Assembly: GCA_029237685.1 (NCBI GenBank)
Contig: JAQZBV010000069.1
Coordinates: 1-44,528 of the forward strand
From: Cytophagaceae bacterium
Lineage (GTDB): Bacteria; Bacteroidota; Bacteroidia; Cytophagales; Cytophagaceae
Direction: 5' to 3'
DNA: 44,528 bases
The notes under the pieces are model-generated. The model ran no database searches and was not told the origin of the DNA. It saw only the letters and a list, made by a program, of their open reading frames with translations. Position 1 is the stretch's first letter; each line of letters opens with the position of its first letter. The translations under genes and the position numbers were made by a program. Positions 1 through 9,114 of the stretch are shown here, one piece after another.

Positions 1-1
1 C

Positions 2-82
2 TGTGCCAATGGATGGATAGCGCCAGGCAAAGGGTTTAGGCAAGTCCTTCGTGCAGGGAATTGCTCAGTGTGGGAAAATTGA
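2..82 (+). CDS. Possible C-terminal tail of a protein entering from the left edge
   Basis: An open frame runs from the window edge to a TGA at 80-82 (about 26 codons, ending GNCSVWEN). It is too short to identify. Its stop lies directly against a heptad repeat array, as seen at several better supported genes here, and it would be convergent with the next gene. This is the only support; it may be non-coding. Confidence 0.2.
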   Translation, partial: CANGWIAPGKGFRQVLRAGNCSVWEN

Positions 83-155
83 AAACTGAGAACTGAAAAC
101 TGAGAACTAAGACAATACATTCGTCTATTCTCAATTCGGTTTTCAGTTCTCAGTC
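82..155. repeat. Inverted pair of heptanucleotide repeats (AACTGAR family)
   Basis: Four 7-base units (AAAACTG/AGAACTG alternating) occupy 82-109. A complementary array (TTCAGTT, CTCAGTC type) lies at 128-155. The two could form a hairpin with about 16 consecutive matching positions. The right array contains the stop codon (150-152) of the minus-strand gene. The same family recurs around 31681-31801. A transcription-terminating or mRNA 3'-end role is inferred from position only. Confidence 0.8.
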
Positions 156-1934
156 CTCTCCTCTGATGTACTTCTTCAACTCATCCACAGAAGTAGAAAA
201 AGAGAACATGTCATTGACCTTGAAGTAATTCTGCTGATCGGAGGTATAAGGATAAAGGTATTTGGCTACCGAGAGTTTGTCGGCTTCGAAAGAGAACAAG
301 CTCATCAATTGTTTCACCTGCACAGCACTGATACAGTGACCCGGCACGGCTTCTTTGATCACATTTTGTTTGCTGTCGGAAAAAGATGTGCTTCTTACCA
401 CAGATTGCAAATCATCGAAGTCTTGCTCAGACATGCTGCCATGGACGCAGGAACGGGAAGGTCTGTTGCCTGACTGTTCATTTCTGCTGGAACTATTTTG
501 TTGGTTATACATTTGTCCATTCGAGGGCTGACCGTTGCCGCGTTTTTTCTTCAGGTATTCTTCCAGGTCTCTCACACGGCCGGCGTTCAATAGCGCATTC
601 ACTTCAAAGTAATTGGCTTGATCACACGTGCGGTCGTAGAGGAATTTAGCCATATCGAGCCGGTATTGCTCTACTGAAATTAAACGCAACATTTCTTTCA
701 CCTGTGAAACGGTGACGTAATAACTACTCACAGCTTGTTTGATGACGGTAGGCTTGTTGCTTTCCACACGTTGCGCTTTGATGGTGCTGCGCAGGTTTTC
801 AAAATTGACGGAAGGCATTCCGTTTCTGCTGCAGGAAGCAAAAGCCGGTTGCGAAGCGCCGCTATTATTGTTGTTGCCATTGTTCTGCCCGTTGCCTTGT
901 GTATTTCCTGCATTGCCGTTGTTGCCGCTGGTCTGTCCTGTATTGGCAGTGTTGCGGTTCCCGCTGGTTCCGCTGGCGTTGTTGGTATTGCTGTTGTTGT
1001 TGCCGTGGTTGTTGTTGATGATGGTGGTATTGTTCACAATGGTGGTTGTGTTTCCATTGTTGTTGTTCGAATTGGCGTTGGCGTTCGTCGTATTCACTGC
1101 TGTATTGGACACGTTCACAGTGTTGTTGTTTGTTGTGTTGTTATTGACTGTGTTATTGTTAATCACTGTCGCAGCACCCGCCGGACTTCCGTCCAGATTG
1201 AGCAGGTTGTCTGTTTTGATGGCATTGTAAGGATCTGCGGTGATGTAAAACAGCAGGTCATTGAAGTCCTGGTCGCTGCCTTGGTCGCGGCGCATGTCTT
1301 CAAAACCCAGGATGACTTTGTTTCTTTTGGCGTCGTTAAACAATACGGTGTGTGATTTCAACGCCGCATCCGGTTCAGGATTGAAAGCCGGTTCGGAATA
1401 CAAAGTGTATTTGCCTGCCGTTACTCTTCCTTCCTTGAACGCATCGGCCACAATAAACCATCCGATGCCGGTGTTGGCCGGGAATTTTCCCAGCAACACT
1501 TTATTGCCGCTGCTCAAGGCTCCCCCGCTCCCGTTGAGGGATACGTTGGGGAATACGATGGTGTGTTTCTGGATCTCTCCCGCGTTGCGCGGAGGATTGG
1601 ATAAGGGATAAGTGTAAAAACCAAAGGCATTGGTATAACCGGCTACTTCATTCACCAGGGTGACCCATACGCTGGCTTCTTTGTATAATTTGATATCGGT
1701 TTCATTGGTGGCCTGTATATATTCAGGATGAACAGCCGGCACGGGCTGACGTTCGGGCAGTGCTTTGTCGATGTCACTCAGCAGGTCTGTAGCGATCAAA
1801 TCGGAAACAGGGACCAGGTAGGCCGGCAAGCCCTGCGCATCATAGGAACCGAGGTATTGAAAGTCAGAAGTTTGGGCAAAAGATAGCGTACTTACACAAG
1901 TGGCAAGACAAAGGGCAACAAGAAATTGTTTCAT
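150..1934 (-). CDS. Secreted DUF4114 / Asn-rich / double DUF4476 protein
   Basis: A 594-residue exported protein of unknown function. Residues 1-20 are a signal peptide. Residues about 90-235 resemble DUF4114, with the typical acidic end FEDMRRDQGSDQDFNDLLF (211-229), likely metal binding. Residues about 258-365 are a low-complexity Asn/Thr/Gly linker. Two DUF4476-like repeats follow (about 368-465 and 495-594), each with the pattern of a conserved helix pair ending in D-Q-x-N-Y-F. No T9SS sorting domain is seen at the C terminus. The last codons (RGED and stop) fall in a heptad repeat array. The Asn-rich linker gives long false open frames on the opposite strand. Domain assignments are from memory of the families; the molecular role is unknown. 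Confidence 0.85.
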   Translation of the reverse strand: MKQFLVALCLATCVSTLSFAQTSDFQYLGSYDAQGLPAYLVPVSDLIATDLLSDIDKALPERQPVPAVHPEYIQATNETDIKLYKEASVWVTLVNEVAGYTNAFGFYTYPLSNPPRNAGEIQKHTIVFPNVSLNGSGGALSSGNKVLLGKFPANTGIGWFIVADAFKEGRVTAGKYTLYSEPAFNPEPDAALKSHTVLFNDAKRNKVILGFEDMRRDQGSDQDFNDLLFYITADPYNAIKTDNLLNLDGSPAGAATVINNNTVNNNTTNNNTVNVSNTAVNTTNANANSNNNNGNTTTIVNNTTIINNNHGNNNSNTNNASGTSGNRNTANTGQTSGNNGNAGNTQGNGQNNGNNNNSGASQPAFASCSRNGMPSVNFENLRSTIKAQRVESNKPTVIKQAVSSYYVTVSQVKEMLRLISVEQYRLDMAKFLYDRTCDQANYFEVNALLNAGRVRDLEEYLKKKRGNGQPSNGQMYNQQNSSSRNEQSGNRPSRSCVHGSMSEQDFDDLQSVVRSTSFSDSKQNVIKEAVPGHCISAVQVKQLMSLFSFEADKLSVAKYLYPYTSDQQNYFKVNDMFSFSTSVDELKKYIRGED

Positions 1935-1992
1935 GAAGAGGAGAATTTGCTACTTCTTAAACGAAGATTTTGGGGAATGGTTTAAAGGGGTG

Positions 1993-2027
1993 ATCTGAAA
2001 TTTGAGATGAGAAATGAGGGATCTGCA
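1993..2027. repeat. Degenerate heptad repeat (ATYTGAR-like)
   Basis: Five loose 7-base units can be read: ATCTGAA, ATTTGAG, ATGAGAA, ATGAGGG, ATCTGCA. The array lies downstream of the minus-strand gene ending at 2060, with no facing partner. It fits the period-7 pattern of the other intergenic arrays but is degraded. Confidence 0.45.
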
Positions 2028-2059
2028 AGAGGATATATCATTTGATATCGCTTCCATTA

Positions 2060-3757
2060 TCATCTACTGATCAAGAAGGTTGTGGCTTGTACGCCTTCCT
2101 TCTCGCGTATCCTCAGGGTATAGAGTCCTTCCGGTAATGTAGAACAATCCAGTCGACTTGTTTCTCCGGATGAAATTACCGAAAGGTGCCGGACATGTCC
2201 CAGCACATCCGTTACCGTAATCTCTTCTACCGTCGATTCCGATAACACCAGGTTCAACTCTTCATTAACCGGATTGGGATAACACACCAGCATCTTTTCT
2301 TTGCTGCGCTCTAACCCTGTAGACAAGGGATCTGTGGCGGTTCCTTGCACGGTAAATTCAAACACCGGTTGACTGAGGTCATTGCTGGCTATGCGTATCA
2401 TGGCGGTTTTGGTACCGGAACTCTGTGGATTGAAATATACTTGAAAGCCGCTGGAATCGGCCATGCTCAATTCTTTGCGTAAAGTATCTGTCACCAATTG
2501 AAACTCTCCGGCATCCGTGCCTTCCAGGAATAAGAGCGGCGTAGATAAAAGGTAGAGGTTGGCGCTGGAACGTATTTTATCTTTGATTTTAACGGTGATG
2601 TAAGTGCTCGTGCTTACAGTCTGCGAGGCAAAGGTGTAGCTGCCCTGTGCAGGAATCAATTGACCAGAGGCCAACACTGACATCTTCGGATAAAAGGGAA
2701 AAAACCGATCGGCATCTTCTGTGTATTCCATGCTGCCGATGTCGGCATTGCCTACTCTGTTATTGCCGGCCTGATCGTATACCGGGGAACTCGCGTTGCG
2801 CGCCTGATCACGGGCGGTGGCGTTGGCTAGAGTCAAGGTCATGCCTGGTGTAAGACCACCGTACAAGGTAAAAGGGTTAAGCTGTGGGTCTTTAGGGCTG
2901 CTAGTCGTGCCGACATAATCCTGACGAAAACTGTTGGGGTTGCCTGTGGGAAAGAAGTCTGTTTGCGTACGCGTGTCCAGCACAGCACCCACTAGGTTGC
3001 GCCCTCCGGAAGTAATGGCGCCGTAGATGTCGTTGACGGTTCCATCGTTGGTTTTATTATTGGCGAGGATGCTGTTGTAGACTTGAATGGTAAAAGCATT
3101 CAGCGAACTCTCCACGTAATGCAGAGCGGCACCGGTAGAAGAATTGGTCAGGTTGCCGCTGATGGTGCAATTTGAAATGGTGGCATTGCACGACTGTCCG
3201 AAATACAAAGCGGAACCTACCAGGTCTGCGGTGCACTGGGTGATGGTACAGGAATAGAGCAAGGTAGTTGAACCCGCGCTCGCATAGATTGCTCCTCCGT
3301 TGTCGGCCTGGCAATTGGCGATGGCGCAGTTGTACAAACGCAAAGCAGAATTGGTATTCACTACCGCGGCGCCTTCGCCGGCAGAATTGGTATTGCCGTT
3401 GCGCAGGTAGAGGTTGTGAATGGTCAATGTACTATTCGTCACCGCCAGCAAACGTGCGGCAGGATCGCTGAGGTCACGCTCCAGCGTAGCGCCGTTGCCT
3501 TGGATCACCAGGCTACCTGCTGCTTTATTGATCTCCAGTAAATTAGGAACGCCGGTATAATTCGCTGGCAAGGGGACGGTGTAGGTTCCTTTCAACCACA
3601 ACATAATGGTGTCATGTGTCGTGCTGTTGTTTGCCGAAGCAACGGCTTGCTTCAAGGCTGCGGCATCGCCGTCGGCAATTAAATAATGGATAGCTAGACA
3701 GGGTTGAGCGCATGCGATAGCAAGCAGGAATATAAAACGAAAGTAGCGGTTTGACAT
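2060..3757 (-). CDS. Secreted beta-helix protein with T9SS sorting domain
   Basis: A 565-residue predicted cell-surface or secreted protein. The start at 3757 is chosen because it begins a clean signal peptide (MSNRYFRFIFLLAIACAQP); the frame is open 42 codons further upstream, but that part looks like untranslated DNA. Residues about 20-350 have repeated N-T-x-L/C-x-I patterns typical of right-handed parallel beta-helices (choice-of-anchor Q style, with an ending like NADIGSMEY). A beta-sandwich region follows, resembling ASH/DUF1573-type domains. The last about 80 residues (from CYPNPVNEELNL to FLISR) are a type A T9SS sorting domain. The natural ligand, perhaps a polysaccharide, cannot be told from sequence. 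Confidence 0.85.
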   Translation of the reverse strand: MSNRYFRFIFLLAIACAQPCLAIHYLIADGDAAALKQAVASANNSTTHDTIMLWLKGTYTVPLPANYTGVPNLLEINKAAGSLVIQGNGATLERDLSDPAARLLAVTNSTLTIHNLYLRNGNTNSAGEGAAVVNTNSALRLYNCAIANCQADNGGAIYASAGSTTLLYSCTITQCTADLVGSALYFGQSCNATISNCTISGNLTNSSTGAALHYVESSLNAFTIQVYNSILANNKTNDGTVNDIYGAITSGGRNLVGAVLDTRTQTDFFPTGNPNSFRQDYVGTTSSPKDPQLNPFTLYGGLTPGMTLTLANATARDQARNASSPVYDQAGNNRVGNADIGSMEYTEDADRFFPFYPKMSVLASGQLIPAQGSYTFASQTVSTSTYITVKIKDKIRSSANLYLLSTPLLFLEGTDAGEFQLVTDTLRKELSMADSSGFQVYFNPQSSGTKTAMIRIASNDLSQPVFEFTVQGTATDPLSTGLERSKEKMLVCYPNPVNEELNLVLSESTVEEITVTDVLGHVRHLSVISSGETSRLDCSTLPEGLYTLRIREKEGVQATTFLISR

Positions 3758-3990
3758 ACAATAAGTAAATACGGAATTTAGGTTAAACGCAAAACAGGCA
3801 GAATGGTTAACTCCTTTATCTTCATTCCAATGGAATGTTGTTGATGTAACCATCTTTGCTTGCTCTACTTCAGGCAGGAGCAAGAGGCTGCGCAGCGTAC
3901 CTTTCAGACAAAATAAATGATGTAGCGTTTATTAAGACAAAAAAAATTTTACGCTGAAGTAGAAGCAGGAAATGTCTGCCATGCTCTATC

Positions 3991-4025
3991 AAAAAAGGCA
4001 ACTCTGGAAAACCAGGGCTGCCTTT
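3991..4025 (-). terminator. Rho-independent terminator after the 4097-6181 gene
   Basis: Read on the minus strand, AAAGGCA and TGCCTTT arms flank an inner CTGG/CCAG pairing and are followed by TTTTTT. It lies about 70 bases past the stop of the minus-strand gene ending at 4097. It is the only clear element in the 339-base gap 3758-4096; a smaller GCCTG/CAGGC hairpin sits at about 4046-4058. Confidence 0.7.
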
Positions 4026-4096
4026 GTTATGCGGATAAAAGCAATGCCTGTTGCAGGCACAATGGAATACCTCACAGACTAATTACGTTGTCCGTG

Positions 4097-6181
4097 TTAT
4101 TGAATAATAATCTTAGCGGTAGTGTTCGTGTTGGATTTTTTCAGATTCACTAAATAGATCCCTTTTGACAAGGTTTGGTGGAGCACATGCGACGATCCTA
4201 CTCCTATGTAAGAGTATACCATTTTACCGAGCATGTCCCTTACTTCAATCGTCACTGGTGTATCATGCGTTTGGTTGGAGATCAGCACGTGAATCTCTTC
4301 TCCCGCATGGGCAGGTGTAGGATAGATAATAATTTGTTCGCTGGAAAGAATACTTACTACCCGGATGAAACTATAGGCAAACGTTCCGTCAACATCTACT
4401 TGTTTCAAACGGTAGTAAACAAGACCTGATAGAGAAGAATGGTCTACAAAATCATAAGTCAAATAACCCTGATGATTTCCTGCACCGTCTACTCTGCCTA
4501 CGGCCTCGAAGTTTTTGCCATCCAGACTTCTCTCGATGTCAAAATAGTTGTTGTTGATTTCAGTAGCCGTGGCCCAGCTTAAGTCTACGTGGCTGCCATT
4601 GTAGAAGGCTGTAAAAGAAACCAGCGTGACAGGCAAGGTAACCGAACACGGGCTAAAGGGAGACGTGTTGCCGGGTAGATTAGAACCATTGCGTTTAGTA
4701 ACCGTCGCGGTGACTTGTGAATTCAATACTACTCCACCGGTATAACTCCAGGCTCCGGCAGCATCGGCAATCACCGTTGCGATATAGGTTTTACCGTTTG
4801 GATAAACACAGCCACGACAAGCGTCTATATAGTACAAGTCAATCGTATCTCCTTGACTTAAGCCTGCACCATATACATTGGAAGCGTTAGAACCCGCATT
4901 GATGGTAGGTGCCGCAAGACCGGTGTTAGCAGTATTCAACTGAATACCCACATTGGACTGCCCGGCTCCAGGAGCTGTGCCCGGCCCGTTGCAGTAAATA
5001 GAATTACCGCGAATGGAATTATTGATCGTACCGGCATTTTCCAAATACACAGCGCCCTTGGCATTGTAAGCGATCACATTGCCAAAGCCAGGAATACCGA
5101 TCACGTTGTTGGTGGCATTGATATACCCTAAATAAATTCCGTAGTTTGCATTTCCAATGGCCGTAGTGCCATCCGATCCTACGCCGCAATAATTATTTAA
5201 CACGGTATTATTAGAACTTGTAGCCCCTACATCACTTTTGATGGCGATCCCGCTGGCAATAGCAGATATTCCTCCGCTGCATACATTCCTGGCTGCAGCC
5301 GTTGTGCCACCTATCCTATTATAGTTACTGCCATTGATCAATCCGATGCCGTCCCATTGATTTCCTCTGGCGATCATGCCTGTTTGATCCAGGCCGCAGT
5401 AATTGCCGGTAATAGTGTTGCGGGAACTTTGCGACAATAAAATACCACCGCCGGTATTGGCACTCACTACATTTTGATGCAGGGTGTTGAAATTACAGGC
5501 ACCATTTAAAAAAATACCATTGCCTAGATTTCCAAGTGCAGTTGCTCCATTGGCAGTTAGTCCTACTATATTCCCACTGATGGTATTATTGATGGTATTG
5601 GCCATGATCAAACCGACTTGTATGTTTCCGGAAATGACATTGTTGCTGATCGTATGCCCACCATTCGCCGCACCATCGATTCTAATTCCTATTTGATTGG
5701 GAACGGCAACTGTGCCCGCCGCATTGGTTCCGATTCTGCAGTTTGTAATGGTCACGGAGATAGCCGGTGATTGAATGTAAACACCCACACCTACCGGTCC
5801 TCCGCAATTATTGATCACCATGTTTCGCAAGACAGAGCCTGAACAATTTGCTGCGCTGTATAACATGCCCTGAGGGACAGCCGCTGAATTGCCTCCGTTG
5901 ATGATGACGTTGCCTAATGTGCCGCCGTTGATGCTGATGTGATTGGTAATGGCGGGTAAATTGGTCGTCAGATTGATCGTGCCTATACCTGCTCCTGCAA
6001 AAGTAATGAGGTGAGGTGCTCCTGTGGTGGAGGTCAAATCAGCATTGGCATTGATAATGGCCTGGCGTAAGGTACCTGCGCCGGCATCGGCTGTACTCGT
6101 CACTGAAAAGGCGGTAGCGAAAGCGTCTGCAGACAAAAACAGCATCGAAAGCAAGAAGGAAAGTTTTATAGCGGTATTCAT
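4097..6181 (-). CDS. Secreted right-handed beta-helix protein with T9SS sorting domain
   Basis: A 694-residue predicted surface protein. The chosen start (6181) opens a signal peptide (MNTAIKLSFLLSMLFLSADA); an in-frame ATG at 6223 and the longer frame to 6292 lack one directly at the N terminus. Residues about 25-440 are built from NosD/PbH1-like repeats (N-x-I-x-G-N, IGGTT..RNVCSGN-type rungs). A beta-rich region (about 450-530) is followed by a fibronectin-like segment (VTLVSFTAFYNGSHVDLSWATATEINN pattern, interrupted here) and a type A T9SS sorting domain at the end (IYPTPAHAG..., ending IIIQ). It is the second tandem beta-helix T9SS protein in the window, reading in the same direction as the one at 2060-3757. 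Confidence 0.85.
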   Translation of the reverse strand: MNTAIKLSFLLSMLFLSADAFATAFSVTSTADAGAGTLRQAIINANADLTSTTGAPHLITFAGAGIGTINLTTNLPAITNHISINGGTLGNVIINGGNSAAVPQGMLYSAANCSGSVLRNMVINNCGGPVGVGVYIQSPAISVTITNCRIGTNAAGTVAVPNQIGIRIDGAANGGHTISNNVISGNIQVGLIMANTINNTISGNIVGLTANGATALGNLGNGIFLNGACNFNTLHQNVVSANTGGGILLSQSSRNTITGNYCGLDQTGMIARGNQWDGIGLINGSNYNRIGGTTAAARNVCSGGISAIASGIAIKSDVGATSSNNTVLNNYCGVGSDGTTAIGNANYGIYLGYINATNNVIGIPGFGNVIAYNAKGAVYLENAGTINNSIRGNSIYCNGPGTAPGAGQSNVGIQLNTANTGLAAPTINAGSNASNVYGAGLSQGDTIDLYYIDACRGCVYPNGKTYIATVIADAAGAWSYTGGVVLNSQVTATVTKRNGSNLPGNTSPFSPCSVTLPVTLVSFTAFYNGSHVDLSWATATEINNNYFDIERSLDGKNFEAVGRVDGAGNHQGYLTYDFVDHSSLSGLVYYRLKQVDVDGTFAYSFIRVVSILSSEQIIIYPTPAHAGEEIHVLISNQTHDTPVTIEVRDMLGKMVYSYIGVGSSHVLHQTLSKGIYLVNLKKSNTNTTAKIIIQ

Positions 6182-6464
6182 AGCGGTAAACTTGTAAAGT
6201 GTGATTTCTGTTAATTGTTTCATTTGTAACAAGGTAACCGTGAAAAAGAGAGGAGAAAATGAGCTAACGAAATGCCTTTGCGCTTTGGTCACATTGTTTT
6301 AAACCTACTTGAAACAAGGGCATCATTCTAAACACGTGACAAAGGGTTTATCTTCTCATACTGCTCCTTTGAGCTCTTTAAAAAAATATCTGTTCGCACA
6401 TCAACTTTTACGGGCAAAGGCGATGAAGGTTGTCAAGGTGTATAATACGGAAACGCCAAACCCT

Positions 6465-6517
6465 GAAAAATAGAGGTAGATAATAGTGTGGCGCAGGGAT
6501 CGGCGCAGCGGGAGAAT
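6465..6517. pseudogene. Fragment similar to the middle of the 69-residue gene at 9115-9324
   Basis: Bases from GAAAAATAGAGGTAG to about 6517 match 9232-9290 with a few substitutions (about four in the first 35 positions by eye), then fade. This lies in the gap 6182-6532, where I see no gene. Together with 7652-7772 it shows that parts of the small gene were duplicated on both sides of the Abi_2 pseudogene. Confidence 0.55.
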
Positions 6518-6532
6518 TGTAAATTGGATGGA

Positions 6533-7464
6533 CTACTTCCACAAAGTTTCTTCTTCCCACCCTGAAGGAAAGCCCATAGACTTAATATCGATGTTTGGAT
6601 ATTCCTTTAATAAATTCTTCAATCGTGTTTTAAAAGAATGATGAGGATTGATTGTATTTAGTAAATAAATAATCATCGAAAGGAAAAAATAGGTTTTGTT
6701 ATTCAAGTTAACAGGCGGTAAACTTGAATTAGGATGAGGAAGCGTGGTGATCTTTATTCAGGTGTTTGGCAAAGAAGTAGGAATATTGGCAGCTATACTA
6801 TAATCTCTATTCCATAACCGGCCGTGATGTGCACAGATATTCCTTACATAGATGATACTGTGAATCCAGGATTCAAATGTCCTTTCATTTAGCCCGAAGT
6901 AGTTGGCAATTGTCCTCTTGTCTCTTCCGGGTTTAAGGTTAGAATAAACAAACGATAAACTTCCGAAGGATGTTATTTCAAGCATCATCCAACTTGGAGG
7001 AAGAGGATTATTATATTTTTCTTTGAACCTGATAATGAAATCTTCTCTACTGTCTTTAAAGTCCTTTTCAAACTTTTCAATGGTCTTGGCATAAATATAA
7101 CTGCTCCGAAAAAGCGGCAAATGATCGAACCAAAATGCTCCATGATTTCCAGAAAGTATATAAATTATTTTCGCTCTATAGCAACTTCAATTTTTTCCAG
7201 TTCGCTTAAAATAAGCCTTCTAAATTCTCTATCAAAACAATAAATTTTGAACGCAGTATTGAATGAAGCTTCTTCTTTAAATCTATGCAAGGATTTAGGC
7301 TGAGCCAGCATTGGATACCAATATCCACTTAATTTGTAATAGCTGATGTTCTCAAGCAAATGTAAAGCCTTCTCTTCGCTTTCAATGATAAGACCTCTGT
7401 CTTTCAATTGTTGAAGTTGATCCGCATAGGTTAGGGAAGGCTTGGTGTAGGGAATTCTTGCCAT
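6533..7464 (-). pseudogene. Abi_2 (AbiD/AbiF-type) abortive infection gene, broken by a frameshift and a stop
   Basis: The N-terminal part (7464-7165; MARIPYTKPSLTYADQLQ..., SYYKLSGYWYP) and the central part carry Abi_2 family features, including a HEPN RNase-type R-x4-H motif in RNICAHHGRLWNR. Two lesions separate the pieces. Near 7168 one A seems missing from an A run, so CGA AAA TAA replaces a frame that would continue with IIYILSGNHGAFWFDHLPLF. At 6758-6760 a TGA interrupts the frame where a Trp (TGG) would fit. Downstream the same frame runs to a TAG at 6533 and encodes the family's usual C terminus (MGFPSGWEEETLW). Restored length would be about 310 residues. The protein is probably inactive; a sequencing error could explain the frameshift but not both defects. 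Confidence 0.8.
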
Positions 7465-7481
7465 AGCTTAAAAAATAAAAT

Positions 7482-7574
7482 GTCCACCCTGAGCGCCCTG
7501 ATCTGACGAGAAGGGGGGTGGACTTGTTGATACAATGATACGGGATTTTAATATATATCAATAAAAATTGATAT
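7482..7574 (-). other. Structured leader upstream of the abi pseudogene, possible non-coding RNA
   Basis: Between the abi start and 7600 there are two inverted repeats: an 8-bp GTCCACCC/GGGTGGAC stem (7482-7489 with 7516-7523) and an 8-bp ATATCAAT/ATTGATAT stem around an AAAA loop (7555-7574). Some AbiF-type Abi_2 genes are reported to carry a structured antitoxin RNA upstream. That this is one is inference; the second hairpin could also be a plus-strand terminator (it is followed by CATTTTTT). Confidence 0.25.
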
Positions 7575-7647
7575 CATTTTTTGTCCAGTATATCTCGAAC
7601 CCTATAAACTTCTTGATTTAATGCAATTATAAAGGATTTGAAACTAG

Positions 7648-7675
7648 CACTTTATAACTTATCACTTACCACTTT
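7648..7675. repeat. Heptad repeat (CACTTAT family)
   Basis: Four units: CACTTTA, TAACTTA, TCACTTA, CCACTTT. On the minus strand the stop codon of the degraded small gene (7652-7654) lies inside the array, repeating the stop-in-array pattern seen elsewhere. No facing partner is present. Confidence 0.6.
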
Positions 7676-7772
7676 ATTCTCCTCTGCCTTCTCCAAAAAC
7701 TCAATCAACACAAACACCTCCGCGCTCATCTGATGAAAATCAAGCGGCAGGACTTCCAGGTTCTAGGGCTCC
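7652..7772 (-). pseudogene. 3' remnant of a duplicate of the 69-residue gene
   Basis: Bases 7684-7772 align with 9138-9226 with five differences in 89 positions by eye. The remnant keeps the frame for NLEVLPLDFHQMSAEVFVLI and EFLEKAEE, but an AAG codon has become TAG and the 5' half is missing. Its end differs from the intact copy: it reads NKVVSDKL and stops within the heptad array. A recent partial duplication is the simplest explanation. Confidence 0.75.
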
Positions 7773-7807
7773 CAGTGTCACTGGATTACTTTTTTACTAT
7801 CGTTCTT

Positions 7808-8863
7808 CTAATACAAAACCTTTAAATACGCCTCTCTTCCCCCAACCTTACTAAACTTCCTCACCTCTCTGACTCCCCAAACCTCCTGCACCGTTACCGC
7901 TGCCACCTTCACATGCACATCGATGCCGTACAGAAAATTATCGTTCAGTAAACAAACATAAAATGTTCCGCTGCGCGGTTGCACCATGCGCTTGAAGCTC
8001 AGCGGACCGTTGCCTTGTTCAAAGGAACTGAATTCTGCGTTGGTCAAAAACAACTGCGCATTGCGGGCATCCGGGGCGAAGTGGTACTGGATGTTATCGG
8101 CATTTTTGGGAATGCCAAACTCCGCAATGCCATTCAGCGCCAGGCTGGCCATCACTGCGTAACCGTTGTACATGGTCGCCTTGCAGATCAACGAAGCGGC
8201 GCCGTTCAGCTGCCGCCGCTGGCGCTCGGCTTTTTCTTCCGCCTCACGGAAAATCTCTTCCGAGCTGTTGCCTACGCCCAGGTAGTAGGACCAGGAAACG
8301 GTATGGTCAGGAAGTGTGACTTCTACGGTAGTTTTGTTGCCTATGCCGTTGACCGAAGTTTTTGAATGCACCCTTTCTACTTTGTGCTCAATGACTGGTA
8401 CCACGATGGTGTCTCTGGATACTAAGTATTTTTCTTCTGCTAAATAATAACTATTAGCCGGCAGCGAACGCCAGTAAACTTGGGTGTTGAATTTGGCCGT
8501 GGCTTCCGTGGCCGGGACGCGCTGGATTTTGTAATGGCAGATTCTTCCCGTAAGCGCGGTATTGGTAAAACGGAATACATAAATACCGGTGCGTGCAATG
8601 CGCAGGGTTTTACTCAGGCTGACGGTTTTATAATCCTGGAAAATGGAAAGGGCAGGGTAAGCCAGGATTTCTATGGACTTGAGTTCTTTTCCTTCAGTTT
8701 CCTGAAAACTGAAAATCAACTGGTCTCCTTCGGCGAAGCCATGGTACAGCACTTCCTCCTCCAGACCTCCGATTTTGAGGGTGGCTTCGGCTATGTCCAG
8801 GGTTTGCTGGGCGAAAGCGGTCAGAGAAAGGAACAAGGTAGAAAAGGCAAGCAGGTGTTTCAT
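7808..8863 (-). CDS. Secreted protein of unknown function, possible GOLD-like N-terminal domain
   Basis: A 351-residue protein with a signal peptide (MKHLLAFSTLFLSLTAFA, cleavage after about residue 18). Residues about 25-115 (EVLYHGFAEGDQLIFSFQ..., IEILAYPALSIFQDYKTV, GIYVFRFTN) have the strand pattern of GOLD/emp24-like beta-sandwich domains; this is a weak resemblance. The middle holds a short charged helix (EEIFREAEEKAERQRRQL, about 203-220) and the C-terminal third is beta-rich. No catalytic motif or anchor is visible. It sits inside the defence block but shows nothing linking it to defence. Base 8864-9114 upstream holds nothing I can identify. Confidence 0.75.
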   Translation of the reverse strand: MKHLLAFSTLFLSLTAFAQQTLDIAEATLKIGGLEEEVLYHGFAEGDQLIFSFQETEGKELKSIEILAYPALSIFQDYKTVSLSKTLRIARTGIYVFRFTNTALTGRICHYKIQRVPATEATAKFNTQVYWRSLPANSYYLAEEKYLVSRDTIVVPVIEHKVERVHSKTSVNGIGNKTTVEVTLPDHTVSWSYYLGVGNSSEEIFREAEEKAERQRRQLNGAASLICKATMYNGYAVMASLALNGIAEFGIPKNADNIQYHFAPDARNAQLFLTNAEFSSFEQGNGPLSFKRMVQPRSGTFYVCLLNDNFLYGIDVHVKVAAVTVQEVWGVREVRKFSKVGGREAYLKVLY

Positions 8864-9114
8864 GGATAATGATAAGGGGTCTTTGTGCTTTAACTACAAA
8901 TTTGACTTAAGAAGTATAAGACGAGAAGTTGTATGGACGATCTATTTCAAACGCTTTAAACTGCTAATTGATTCGTATAGGGCTTTCTTCCCTCTTAATT
9001 AATGCATCTCGTTTAGTAAAATGATAACATATGATATTACGAAAAAAATCCTTAAAAGCTCTCGCTAATCACTTGGAATATAAAGGATATTGGTATACCT
9101 ATGATTTGTGGTAA

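Noticed and set aside
735..1355. Plus-strand open frames of over 150 codons
   Set aside because: They are the complement of the Asn-rich linker and neighbouring sequence, giving Val/Leu-rich low-complexity proteins without domains.
6320..6336. Fur-like site (CATTCTAAACA) upstream of the beta-helix gene
   Set aside because: Only one half of the palindrome is present; the other arm does not match.
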